Positions 53,755 to 63,374 of a stretch of DNA of 64,000 nt are shown here, one piece after another. The translations under genes were made by a program, and so were the position numbers. The stretch is from Bacteroidota bacterium (GTDB taxonomy: Bacteria; Bacteroidota; Ignavibacteria; Ignavibacteriales; Ignavibacteriaceae): assembly GCA_021824565.1 (NCBI GenBank), contig JAKAKL010000121.1, positions 150,353-214,352 of the forward strand, read 5' to 3'. The notes beneath the pieces were generated by a model. It was not told the DNA's origin. It ran no database searches and was given only the letters and a program-made list of their open reading frames with translations. How positions within the stretch are numbered: the stretch's first letter is position 1; every line of letters begins with the position of its first letter.

Positions 53755-55326
53755 TTACTTCAACAGCATCATCTTCTTTACAGATTTGAAATTGCCTGCG
53801 CTCAAAGTATAGAAATAAACGCCGCTTGCTAAATTATTTGCGTTAAAGTTTACTTCGTAATTACCTGGGTTTTGCATGTTGTTCAACAATGTAGCGACTT
53901 CCTGTCCGAGCATGTTGTAAACTTTAATAGTAACAACTTGCGCTTTCGGAACGCTGTATCTAATAATAGTAGATGGGTTGAACGGATTAGGATAATTCTG
54001 GCTGAGTGAGAATGTCTTTGGAAGTAAGTTGTCTGCCTTCTTAATTCCTGTTGGCAACTGGCCTACAGAATCCTGAGTTCCGAAAATAAAGTTCAGTACA
54101 GTTGGTGTAGAAGGTGGATTTAATTGAAGCGTCCAAACATGGTTTACTCCGAATCCCATCTCATTATCTAAGTAAGTGCTGCCGCTGTTAACAGTATCCA
54201 CGCCAGGATAGTCGCAGCCGAACTTGAATTCAAAAGAACCAGCAGGTGTACCAGCCGGGAACTTTTGGGTAATTGACCAAACGTCTGCTGAAACCTTATG
54301 CAATACCTTGAACGTAGAAATTGTATCAACATAGGTAGGACCATCAACTGTATCAGATACAGTCCAGCTTCCTGCCCAGTTACCAATTGCAGGAACGCCG
54401 CCCTTAAGTCCAACAAAATTTATTTTTGTAGGATCAATAGCTAGTTTATTATGATAATCAACAGCATTACCCATGTACACATTAAAAGTAATGTTTTGAT
54501 CCGCAGAAGTATAGCCTGAATAAATCACAAGTGTAGGAACAATAGGACCTATTATTTGAGTATTTATCGTATCAGAAACAAAATGATATGCTCTATTACT
54601 TCCTGTCTCATAACCGCCGCCGTTTCCAAAGTTAGCATCAGGATATGCTTTAATTTTCCATTCAACTGAGTCTCCAACTGGCCCGTAAAATGATAAAGTT
54701 GTTGTAAACAAAGTTGGATCAATTAAGTCCTGTTGTAATGTTCTATTTCCAGTAAAAGTAGATTGATCAACACTCCAAGAAGGTGGGGAATCCCAGTTAC
54801 TAAGCCCCACAACAACAAGCGAATCCTTGCTTGGATCAAATTGACCCGGGTTAGTACCGAGATAGCTACTCATATCAACTTTAATTTCAACAGTGTTTTT
54901 AACGGTAGCAACAGTTGTATCTTTTTGATCATTAAAATTTACTACCGGAAGAGTAACGCTTGGTGAAGTTACCACAAAAGTACGATTGCTCCTACTTTCC
55001 CAGTTGTCAGCGCCATTTATTACCTCAACAAATTTATAATTAAAGGTTTTAGCAGCATCCGAATCAGGCATATTAACAGCTAAGATATAAACTGAATCTC
55101 CGGAAGAACGCGGCTGCATTAAAAAGTGGTAGCCTGCCCATCCTCCTTTATTTGCAGTATCTCCAGCGTCGTACTGAAAATCACCGCGAATAACAACAGA
55201 GTCTGTGGTTGCCCACAAGCTATGTCTAATCTGATAGCCCATGTTTACCTGGAATGTAACAGGTATCTGAGCAAACAGAGCAACACTTGTAAATGCGAAC
55301 ATTATTGTAAGCATTAGTTTTTTCAT
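53755..55326 (-). CDS. T9SS-exported protein with three CBM20-like repeats
   Basis: A 523-residue secreted protein with GAGAGG before the ATG and a signal peptide ending at LFAQ. Three related modules follow, each starting with an alternating strand (VTFQVNMGYQ, VEIKVDMSSYLG, ITFNVYMGNAVD) and containing a W-rich motif (GGWAGYHFLM, VGLSNWDSPPSW, IGNWAGSWTV), as in starch-binding-type CBM20/48 domains. The last 85 residues are a type A sorting domain (LSQNYPNPFNPSTIIRYSVP; terminal MMLLK). Last gene of the TonB-receptor operon, so it may present or bind the substrate of that system on the surface. Confidence 0.82.
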   Translation of the reverse strand: MKKLMLTIMFAFTSVALFAQIPVTFQVNMGYQIRHSLWATTDSVVIRGDFQYDAGDTANKGGWAGYHFLMQPRSSGDSVYILAVNMPDSDAAKTFNYKFVEVINGADNWESRSNRTFVVTSPSVTLPVVNFNDQKDTTVATVKNTVEIKVDMSSYLGTNPGQFDPSKDSLVVVGLSNWDSPPSWSVDQSTFTGNRTLQQDLIDPTLFTTTLSFYGPVGDSVEWKIKAYPDANFGNGGGYETGSNRAYHFVSDTINTQIIGPIVPTLVIYSGYTSADQNITFNVYMGNAVDYHNKLAIDPTKINFVGLKGGVPAIGNWAGSWTVSDTVDGPTYVDTISTFKVLHKVSADVWSITQKFPAGTPAGSFEFKFGCDYPGVDTVNSGSTYLDNEMGFGVNHVWTLQLNPPSTPTVLNFIFGTQDSVGQLPTGIKKADNLLPKTFSLSQNYPNPFNPSTIIRYSVPKAQVVTIKVYNMLGQEVATLLNNMQNPGNYEVNFNANNLASGVYFYTLSAGNFKSVKKMMLLK

Positions 55327-55377
55327 TTTGAACCTCTCGATTTTAATTAGTAGAAATTAGTTATTTATTTTTGACCT

Positions 55378-56430
55378 CTATAATCCGATTGATATTGATA
55401 TCCTATTTATTGGATCGAATATTCCGAAGTTTGTATAACTGTAATCAACCTTCGTGTAGAACGATCCGAAATCATATTTCACTCCCACCCCTGCCGATAA
55501 ACCTCCCTCTTCATTCTTCTTAAACAACGAATAATATCCTCCGCGCAGATACAGCACCTTGCTCCAGCTTAACTCGCTTCCAAGATTCAAGTATGCAGAC
55601 TGATTATTCGGATAAACCGCATCTGTAGCTACTGTCCAGTCCCATTGATCAGTATTCACTACATCATAACCCAATCCTACTGTAAAGATCAACGGCAGAG
55701 GCCATGAGTCTGTCTGCAAGTTTGTAGCTATTGTATTATTAGTGCCGGTATGTGCCGGATCTATGTTCCCCGGCAGAAGTAAATCCTGTCCGGCAAGCTG
55801 CATCTCAGTTCCAAAGTTCGATATATTCATTCCTATCCTTAATCCTTGAAGCTGTGTGTAGAACAACAGTCCAACATCCAATGCAAATGCGCTGGCTGAT
55901 TCATTATATATTTTTTCATTTATATATTTTACCGTACCTCCTACAGAAAATCTGTCCGTTAGGTTCCTCGAATATGACAGCCCCAGAGCTATATCTGCCG
56001 CACTCCAGTACTGACCTGTTCCATTCGGCTGACCTTCTGTTGTTATCTCCTCCTGTCCGTAATCAAGCTGATTTATACTCAACCCGATTGCATCATCTTC
56101 ATCAAGCGCATAATTTAATCCAAACCAGCTTAGCTTTGTTCCTGCTATCCAATTTGAAAAGCTTGCTGTAAATTCATCTCTGCCTATTCTTGACAGACCG
56201 GCTGCATTCCAATATGCCGAGGTTACATCATTTGCAGTTGCTGTAAATGCCCCTCCCATTCCAGAGGCTCTCGGTCCTACCGGGATCATTAGAAAGTCTG
56301 CCGCCGTTGTGCCAACTTTTGTCTGGCAGTAGACTGCTTCCGTCCAGTATTTCCCTCCTAACATCATCATCATTATTATTATTACTGCCCTGCCTAGACT
56401 TGGTGAGGCTGGTTTAGCTGTTTTATTCAT
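55378..56430 (-). CDS. PorV/PorQ-like T9SS outer-membrane protein
   Basis: A 350-residue outer-membrane protein of the PorV type. After the signal peptide comes the hallmark TAADFLMIPVGPRASGMGGA with DVTSAYWNAAGLSRIG, followed by strands of a 14-stranded barrel of the FadL-related kind. PorV helps to pass T9SS substrates to the cell surface. GGAG nine bases upstream selects the ATG at 56430 over the TTG at 56445. The gene lies between a large secreted protein and a T9SS cargo, so it may be a dedicated shuttle for these. Confidence 0.85.
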   Translation of the reverse strand: MNKTAKPASPSLGRAVIIIMMMMLGGKYWTEAVYCQTKVGTTAADFLMIPVGPRASGMGGAFTATANDVTSAYWNAAGLSRIGRDEFTASFSNWIAGTKLSWFGLNYALDEDDAIGLSINQLDYGQEEITTEGQPNGTGQYWSAADIALGLSYSRNLTDRFSVGGTVKYINEKIYNESASAFALDVGLLFYTQLQGLRIGMNISNFGTEMQLAGQDLLLPGNIDPAHTGTNNTIATNLQTDSWPLPLIFTVGLGYDVVNTDQWDWTVATDAVYPNNQSAYLNLGSELSWSKVLYLRGGYYSLFKKNEEGGLSAGVGVKYDFGSFYTKVDYSYTNFGIFDPINRISISIGL

Positions 56431-56486
56431 ATTTTTAAGCTCCAATACTCATATGTATATATGTATTTCCTCTTCCTTACTGTTTC

Positions 56487-59400
56487 TTACTTTATTACTG
56501 CTAATTTTCCTATCTTCTTCGCACTTGAGTTCGGCACTTCTACCACATAGAAATAAACTCCGAACGCGACATCCAATCCTTCGTTGCTGCGTAAGTCCCA
56601 CGTTACAGAACCATTATTGATGTCTCCATTCTGTTCAAGTGTTTTTACAAGGTCTCCGCTTGATGTGTATATCTTTATCGTACATCTCATAGGCAGATTC
56701 GTAAAGTCTATTATTCTCTGTCCCCGTCCTCTAATTGTTGACGGATTAGACTGCTCAAATACATCTGTTACAATATATGGATTGGGCACTGCTCTTATTT
56801 TATCAAGCTGCGCTTGGAGACTGTTCTGATCAGTTGTTGGTCCTGAGGTTGAGAATGTAAATTCATCCTTTGAAGACAGCGGCTTTGTAAAGTCCACCGT
56901 TAAAGTATCACCTAACTGTGGTATATTGGACGTATCAGCACCATAAAATTGCATGTCCCACGATAAAGTTTTACCGGCTGAATCTGATACATAAACCTGA
57001 TCAAGATTAGAGAGAGTATCAACAAAATATTTTTTAGCTTCTGTAAAAGCATATTGCACTTGAACAGGATGTTGAGAATCTGTAGCATCATAGATTTTAA
57101 AGTTTGTAGCTTTAATAGGAAATGATAGTCCTCCAAAAGCTTGGGTCAAACTGTTTGACGAGTCCTTGTATGTATTATCAAAAACAAACTTATATGTTTT
57201 AGGATATCTGATGCCATAGATGTTCGCGGAAGGAATAATTTTCTGAACAGGAATAACTGTCAGATTCTGCTTGGACGGATGGTTCCAACCGCTTGTTAAG
57301 GTATCCATAACAATAGCATTTGTATTTTGATACGAAGTGTCTATCCATAGTCTCACCCCATCAAAAACATAACCATTTCCGAAAAGGAGTTTCGCCTTCT
57401 TTAAAAGCGCACCTCCATTACCAGCATTTGTAACATTGTAAGCATATGCAATAGGCACACCATTAACTAAAGAATCTAAAAAAGTCAATTTATATGTAGA
57501 ATCTTTTACAGCATAAGGATCTATTACCTCATAATATGGGATGGCTGACGAAAATCCGCTTGCTCGTGTAAGCTGAATACTTGATGGCGGCGGCACATAT
57601 CCAAGAGTAGGAGCGTTCGGAATAACCGCAGCAGTATTAATGTCTGTTGTTATTGTTCCGGTTACATCTTTAGATAGAAAATGAGTATTTTCAGAGGGGA
57701 AAATATCAAAAGCAGATTCGCCCTTGGTATAAGCAACAACAGCATAATAATAAGTTCTGCCGTTTGTAACATTTTTATCAACATAATAGTTTTGAATGCC
57801 GCTGTCGTTTCCAAGATAATACGGAGCAGCATTGGTTAACGAAAGCAAAGTCGGGGAAGACTGGAAATAACCGGTTATTCCGTCTGCAAGATCGCACTGA
57901 TAAAGAGGAGTATAAAACACTTTAGCGCCAGTCCCATCGCTTATCTGTAGCGCATCTGTAAAATCCGGATCGGTACCTTTATATATTTTATATCCTTCAA
58001 ACTCAATTTTATGAGTTGTTTTGTCAATTGTTGATTCTGCAACCCTGTCCCAGTATAGTGTTATCTGTCCGTTAGCTGGTACCACTGTAAGTGTTGGCTT
58101 ATCAGGAGGCTGAGGAAAATTATAATTAGCGTTATAAATTAATTGCGCAATTTGCTTGGTTTTTATAGTTTGAGTTAAATTATCACCAAATCCAAGGGCT
58201 AAAGAGAATCTCTCTGTTTGTCCCGGGCTTAGTGGAAAATATCCTGAACCCATTATAAAGTCTCCATCCTCACCATGAGTATTTGTATTATTCACTACCG
58301 AAGCAGGAACATCATACAAACCGGGAGTTATTCTTTTCCACATATCTTCATTTGCTGCCATGTTAATTGCACCAGCAGGAGTAAAATACTGAAAACTCGT
58401 TAAGCCAATCTGATCAGACTCCTGAACATCAGTCTTATCAATATCAGGCTCGCCTGGTTCATGAGTATCTTGAAGTCCATATATATTTACCGGACCAGCA
58501 GCAAGACCAGGTACAACTCCTGGTTTCTGATAACCTGAAGTTGGAAGTCCGTCACCTTCTCCAAAATCATGCGTATTTGGTTTTCCATCCAAGCCTACAT
58601 CGTCAAATGTAACCCAGTTCTTATTGTTATCAATACCGTCGTCTCTTGCCTCATCGATCATCGGTGCATTGACTCCCTGCCCGGTCACATAATTTTTATA
58701 TTGCACTGGATTAACAGTATCAATTAAGACTACGCCCTGAGGAGACTTTTTAAACTGCCTGTAATCAACAAGATAATTTTCATCAATAAGACCGTTTAGA
58801 TTATTGTCAATTCCATCGTAAGCATTCGGGTTAAGATTACCATTTGCATCAATATTTCCTTCAACCAATGATGTAACTCCAGGCTTTAAGAAGAATGGCA
58901 CTCCCATTGAATATACTGTTACAGTATCATTCGGCATTACGAAGATGGATCTTTTAAAAGTTTGTTTATCTATTAGAACTAATTTATCTCCCGCCTGCAC
59001 TATGTGAGGTTTAAAATCATTCTCTGTAAAGTAAGGAGCAGTTGGATCGAACTTTACGTTGTCTCCATCATTATCTATTCCGTCTGTCGCATTTCCTGGC
59101 GATTCAAGAAAAGCGTAAGAAATATACCCGACAGCAAACGGATTAGGCTGCCAGTTTGGGTTTGCTTCGGGACGAACATATTCAATCCCTAAACCCGGTT
59201 CTATATCCCAAGTGTAAGTGATTGCATTTCTAACATCAAAAAACGATGCATCGTCATTATATTCATCACCTGAGATACCTACATAAGTTCCTACCAACGT
59301 TCCAAATGCGACCTGGTCATAAGTAGTGGTTCCGTCATTTGTAAAATCATACAGCCAGAATATTACATTCTGCGCCAGAAAGTTTGACCATTGAAGTCCT

Positions 59401-60122
59401 CTTACGTCAGCCTGTATTCCCTGCCCATGACGTGTCGGGTCTGTTGAGTCAGGTAGAAATCCATAAACCTTAAACATCTTTGCATCTTCATTATCATCCA
59501 TCCAGTAGTAGCTTTCCTGATCAGCATTGAACTGCCCTCGTCCGAAATAACCATTCCAATCTACCTGAGGCGTTTCGTCCTTTCCGTTAACAATAACCGG
59601 CTTGCCTGTATAAGTCCAGTCGGGATGATCAGGCCATGACAATGGCCACGTTTCAGGCAGCTGGCTCATTGCAACTCCTTCACCAATTTTATTAAGAGTA
59701 GGATTAGCAAAACCGGGTATCGGCTCAAAACCGCCAAACTGACCGTTGAGCGCGTTTGAATTTCCACCGCCTGGTCTATTTACTGGTGTTATTACTACTT
59801 CATGAACCGTGTCCATTAGACCGGCAACTTTAGGGTCAGGCTGCGGTGGAAGCTTAAATCCAACAACAGGAGATATATCACCTGCATAACCATCAGCATC
59901 ATACTTCCATGCTGCCTGCGGACCCTGATTTCCCGGCTGCGCTATTACACCATAATTAGAGAACACAGTTCGCACTTGATTTCCTCTGTGCACTCCTGCC
60001 TTTCTAAAAGTGTAATCTCCTCGCGCCGTTACTCTCTTTGCCTGTGAGTAAGATTGCTGACTCGTTATTATCGTCATCAATATTATTACTAATAACTGTA
60101 TTGTGGCTTTAGCAATTTTCAT
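56487..60122 (-). CDS. Large secreted protein with FlgD/T9SS-like C-terminal domain
   Basis: About 1211 residues from the chosen start (Met, MKIAKATIQLLVIILMTII, then SYSQ). An in-frame ATG at 60167 would add 15 charged residues. The N-terminal 500 residues carry repeated acidic segments that look like calcium sites (DGIDNDGDNVKFDP, YDGIDNNLNGLIDENY, DDGIDNNKNW), then fibronectin-III-like strands (PDKPTLTVVPANGQITLYWD). The C-terminal 90 residues (VPNPYIVTDVFEQSNP, then IKIYTSSGDLVKTLEQNG and GVYFYVVEVP) resemble FlgD Ig-like or T9SS tails. It is the second gene of the operon, 22-67 bases after the TonB receptor. Function unknown; it is surface-exposed or secreted. Confidence 0.75.
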   Translation of the reverse strand: MKIAKATIQLLVIILMTIITSQQSYSQAKRVTARGDYTFRKAGVHRGNQVRTVFSNYGVIAQPGNQGPQAAWKYDADGYAGDISPVVGFKLPPQPDPKVAGLMDTVHEVVITPVNRPGGGNSNALNGQFGGFEPIPGFANPTLNKIGEGVAMSQLPETWPLSWPDHPDWTYTGKPVIVNGKDETPQVDWNGYFGRGQFNADQESYYWMDDNEDAKMFKVYGFLPDSTDPTRHGQGIQADVRGLQWSNFLAQNVIFWLYDFTNDGTTTYDQVAFGTLVGTYVGISGDEYNDDASFFDVRNAITYTWDIEPGLGIEYVRPEANPNWQPNPFAVGYISYAFLESPGNATDGIDNDGDNVKFDPTAPYFTENDFKPHIVQAGDKLVLIDKQTFKRSIFVMPNDTVTVYSMGVPFFLKPGVTSLVEGNIDANGNLNPNAYDGIDNNLNGLIDENYLVDYRQFKKSPQGVVLIDTVNPVQYKNYVTGQGVNAPMIDEARDDGIDNNKNWVTFDDVGLDGKPNTHDFGEGDGLPTSGYQKPGVVPGLAAGPVNIYGLQDTHEPGEPDIDKTDVQESDQIGLTSFQYFTPAGAINMAANEDMWKRITPGLYDVPASVVNNTNTHGEDGDFIMGSGYFPLSPGQTERFSLALGFGDNLTQTIKTKQIAQLIYNANYNFPQPPDKPTLTVVPANGQITLYWDRVAESTIDKTTHKIEFEGYKIYKGTDPDFTDALQISDGTGAKVFYTPLYQCDLADGITGYFQSSPTLLSLTNAAPYYLGNDSGIQNYYVDKNVTNGRTYYYAVVAYTKGESAFDIFPSENTHFLSKDVTGTITTDINTAAVIPNAPTLGYVPPPSSIQLTRASGFSSAIPYYEVIDPYAVKDSTYKLTFLDSLVNGVPIAYAYNVTNAGNGGALLKKAKLLFGNGYVFDGVRLWIDTSYQNTNAIVMDTLTSGWNHPSKQNLTVIPVQKIIPSANIYGIRYPKTYKFVFDNTYKDSSNSLTQAFGGLSFPIKATNFKIYDATDSQHPVQVQYAFTEAKKYFVDTLSNLDQVYVSDSAGKTLSWDMQFYGADTSNIPQLGDTLTVDFTKPLSSKDEFTFSTSGPTTDQNSLQAQLDKIRAVPNPYIVTDVFEQSNPSTIRGRGQRIIDFTNLPMRCTIKIYTSSGDLVKTLEQNGDINNGSVTWDLRSNEGLDVAFGVYFYVVEVPNSSAKKIGKLAVIK

Positions 60123-60189
60123 GTTTCTTTTTTCCAATAAATCTTTTGTTTTCTTCCTTGTGTTCATTCTCTTTCATCTGCTCTTCAAA

Positions 60190-62967
60190 TTAAAAGAACA
60201 AACTCGCTCCTATCTCTATACGTCTCGGCTCTGAATAATATGACGGGTTCCTAAAGTATTCGTCAAGGGAGTTTACCAGCGTTGTGGGATTGCCGTTCGT
60301 TCTATCCAAAAACTCCGCTATTGTAAAGTTCGCCGTGCCGCTGTCATTATATACATTCAACTGGTTCAGCGTATCAAATATGTTATATACTCTCAAGAAC
60401 AAGCTCAATCTCAGCTTATTCAGCATTATGTCCTTATATGCTCTCAAATCCACATTTATTGTTGACGGCTTCAGTCCTGTATTGATTAACAAATCGGATA
60501 AATTCTTTGATGAGGAAGGTGAATACGGGAAGCCGCTTCCATACTGTCCTATCAAACTGAATCCCCAATCTGCGTCCGATGCATAATTAAATGTTGCATT
60601 TATCGTATGTGTTTGATCCCAGTTCAAAGGCAGTATCTGTACCTCAGGCTGAATTCCACTTACCAGATAATTTCTCAATGCGTTTGGATCCGATTCATTT
60701 CCTTTCGCTGACTGAAGAGTATAATCCAGCGTTGCCGACCAGTGATCGCTCATTCTCTTTGTTACAGATAATATTATTCCCTTAACAAATCCAAAATCGC
60801 TATTTGAGTACTGACTGTACGTTGATGCTCCGCCAAACATATATATCTGATTAAGAGTTGTTCCTGCAAGATTGCTTATATCTCTAAAATATCCTGTCAA
60901 ATCTATTGATATGTCATCCGACAATGCCTGCGAAACTCCAACTTCACCGCTAGTTGTTTCTTCAGGCTTCAGTCCCGGGTTTCCTGCAATTCCTACGTTG
61001 CCAGTTCCTTGCGGAAACTTATAATCCGGGTTTGTGTAAAGCAATTCAAAATTCGGAATCTGAAAAAATTGTCCGTATGAAAAATGTACTACTCCGCGGT
61101 CTGTTATCGGGAAGGCTACGCCAAGTCTCGGGCTAAGCTTAAAGCTTGTCGGTGCATTATGATACCAATGAGCCTCTCTCTGAGCCATTGTCTGCGCTCT
61201 GTTTACCGGGTTTAGAGGATGATATATATCCGGGTCGGATGGATCATTAAGCAGCTTGCCGTCAGGGTTAAAATAATCTCCTCTTAATCCTACGTTGATG
61301 ATGAGTTCCTTCAGCTCTATCTTATCCTGCATGTACGCTGAGAATGACACCGGATTTCTTGTGTATAGGTCTATATATAGGTTCTCATTTGGATCATTCG
61401 GGTTTGGAACATGCATCGGTGCAAACGGGTCTAAGCTTACCGTAACATCCTGAAGGTTTATGGGCTGAATAAGTGTTACGTTGTTAAAAGTTAATGTATT
61501 AAGATTATACTCAATACCAGTCTTCACTTGATTTATGCGGTCAACTTGCGAAGTTATATCAAACTTAATTCCGTATGATCCGGTTGTTCTTCTGAACATC
61601 GTGTTCTGTGTACCGCCGGTATTAAAGCTCGGCACTTCTGTCGGTGTTAAACTGAAAAGCTGTGTGTTTGTATATCTCGGATCGCTGGGATTTTGATAGA
61701 CATATTGCTGAAATTCTTTGAAAAAATATGAAAAGTCCAGTACATAAAAGGTTGACGCGCTTAATGTATGTGTTATAGCTAATATGTTAGTATTGCCGTT
61801 ATCAAACTTCTTAAAGTCTCCATAAGGATCATAAGTAAATGCCTGATTAAAATCTCTATAGTTTACGTCGTCAAGAATGTAGTTATAATCTATTTTCATC
61901 CCGGAGAAAGGCTTCAAGGTAAGTTTAAACTGTCCGTATACCTTTTCATTGTAATTCATCGGGACAAATGCATTGTTGCCTAATCCGCTGGTATCGCCGG
62001 TCGTTATTGCACTAAGTATGTACCTCTGAGCTACAGGATATGTTGGTCCGCGGTTTATCGTGATATTCCAAGGATTATATACATCACGTCCGTATATCCA
62101 GCCTCCAAAGTATATATATCTCGCGTTTGTGTAGAAAAATAATCTATCCGGAATTATAGGTCCGCCTAGGCTTCCTTCAATATCTCTTATGTTCATAGGT
62201 CTGATGCTGTTAATATCTCTAAAGATATTTGTATGGTTGCTGTAATGACCGCCAAGGTATGTTGTAATGTTCCCCGTAAAGTGATCTCCTCCGTCCTTCG
62301 TAGCTATATTTACATAGCCTGAGAGCGCCTTGCCGTACTCTGCATTAAAAGCTCCGCTGACAAACTGAAGTTCTTGTATTGAACTTGTACTTACGTCTAC
62401 TACCGTAGATCCGTCATACACGTCCGTTACAGGCACTCCGTCTATAGCGTATACTACTTCTCCGCTTCTGCCTCCTCTTACGCTTCCGCCTACGTAGCCC
62501 GCTTTCAGTTGAAGCACGTCTTGAAACTCAGTTACCGGAAGCGCGCTTATCTCTTTAGAGTCTATTATTGCTGTCGATGAGGTTAAGTCTTTCTGAACAA
62601 GCGGACGCTGCGCTACCACCACTATTTCTTTGCCTACCTTAACGCTCTCTTCCTTCAAGTTAAAGTCTACCATCGTCGTCAAGTCTATGAATACTCTTAC
62701 TTCGGTTACTACCATTGGTGTGTAGCCTATTGATGACGCCTTAACTGTATAGCTGCCAGGCGGTATTCCTATGATAGAGTAATATCCGTTTACATCTGAG
62801 GCAGCTCCAAATGATGTTCCCTGTACTATTACGTTTACGAATGGCAGCGGTTCTTTACCTGTTGCATCCATAACGCGTCCTGCTATCTTGCCCGTCTGTG
62901 ATAAGCCTGTCGACGTTACTATTGCTGTTATTATTATCATTAGGTATAATCGTAAGGAGTGTCTCAT
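60190..62967 (-). CDS. TonB-dependent receptor with carboxypeptidase-regulatory-like domain
   Basis: A 925-residue TonB-dependent outer-membrane receptor. The Shine-Dalgarno GGAGG five bases before the ATG at 62967 decides the start over the TTG at 62979. After the signal peptide comes a carboxypeptidase-D regulatory-like domain (GKIAGRVMDATGKEPLPFVN), then a plug (STAIIDSKEISALPVTEFQD; RGGRSGEVVYAIDGVPV) and a barrel ending in RRIEIGASLFF. No distinct TonB box was located. It takes up a large or scarce substrate that cannot be named; the next genes export T9SS proteins, as in other Ignavibacteria loci. Confidence 0.9.
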   Translation of the reverse strand: MRHSLRLYLMIIITAIVTSTGLSQTGKIAGRVMDATGKEPLPFVNVIVQGTSFGAASDVNGYYSIIGIPPGSYTVKASSIGYTPMVVTEVRVFIDLTTMVDFNLKEESVKVGKEIVVVAQRPLVQKDLTSSTAIIDSKEISALPVTEFQDVLQLKAGYVGGSVRGGRSGEVVYAIDGVPVTDVYDGSTVVDVSTSSIQELQFVSGAFNAEYGKALSGYVNIATKDGGDHFTGNITTYLGGHYSNHTNIFRDINSIRPMNIRDIEGSLGGPIIPDRLFFYTNARYIYFGGWIYGRDVYNPWNITINRGPTYPVAQRYILSAITTGDTSGLGNNAFVPMNYNEKVYGQFKLTLKPFSGMKIDYNYILDDVNYRDFNQAFTYDPYGDFKKFDNGNTNILAITHTLSASTFYVLDFSYFFKEFQQYVYQNPSDPRYTNTQLFSLTPTEVPSFNTGGTQNTMFRRTTGSYGIKFDITSQVDRINQVKTGIEYNLNTLTFNNVTLIQPINLQDVTVSLDPFAPMHVPNPNDPNENLYIDLYTRNPVSFSAYMQDKIELKELIINVGLRGDYFNPDGKLLNDPSDPDIYHPLNPVNRAQTMAQREAHWYHNAPTSFKLSPRLGVAFPITDRGVVHFSYGQFFQIPNFELLYTNPDYKFPQGTGNVGIAGNPGLKPEETTSGEVGVSQALSDDISIDLTGYFRDISNLAGTTLNQIYMFGGASTYSQYSNSDFGFVKGIILSVTKRMSDHWSATLDYTLQSAKGNESDPNALRNYLVSGIQPEVQILPLNWDQTHTINATFNYASDADWGFSLIGQYGSGFPYSPSSSKNLSDLLINTGLKPSTINVDLRAYKDIMLNKLRLSLFLRVYNIFDTLNQLNVYNDSGTANFTIAEFLDRTNGNPTTLVNSLDEYFRNPSYYSEPRRIEIGASLFF

Positions 62968-63374
62968 GAATGCCTCCAAGCATTTTCTCGTTTGTCTCTT
63001 GTCCTCTTGTACATCTTGCTTTCGTCTCTTTGTGGCTGTAGAAATATTATCATTAATTAAATTTGATTGTTGCTAAAAAATCTTCTACCTAAAAAAGTTG
63101 TTATAAAATTTTTAATCAATATCGAATTTATTCTCTTACTCTAAAGTATATAGCTTATTTAGTAAAATATTAAAAACTGGATTTATTAAAAACTATTACG
63201 TAAAAAGAACTCAAAAATAACAACATGGTTAAACTATGTATTTGCTGTCGTCTAAACCACTACACAAACAGAGGTTTTTTATCTAAAATTACAGTAAAAT
63301 CAACACGCAAGCTACCTAAATAGATAGGTATATTTTATAAAATTTAGGCTTATTAAAAGCACAAAATAGAGTAA
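62968..63374. other. Intergenic region before the TonB-receptor operon
   Basis: A stretch of 407 AT-rich bases without a gene. It must hold the promoter of the leftward four-gene operon. A short inverted repeat, TACCTA-AATAGA-TAGGTA, lies near 63313-63330, and a weak hairpin AAACC...GGTTT with a T run lies near 63253-63280. No promoter box of the TTG-N20-TAnnTTTG type was found. Confidence 0.4.

Noticed and set aside
62968..63076. Frame of 62 codons reading right across the TonB receptor promoter region
   Set aside because: It overlaps the signal-peptide codons of the receptor on the other strand, is Cys and Ser rich and has no Shine-Dalgarno.
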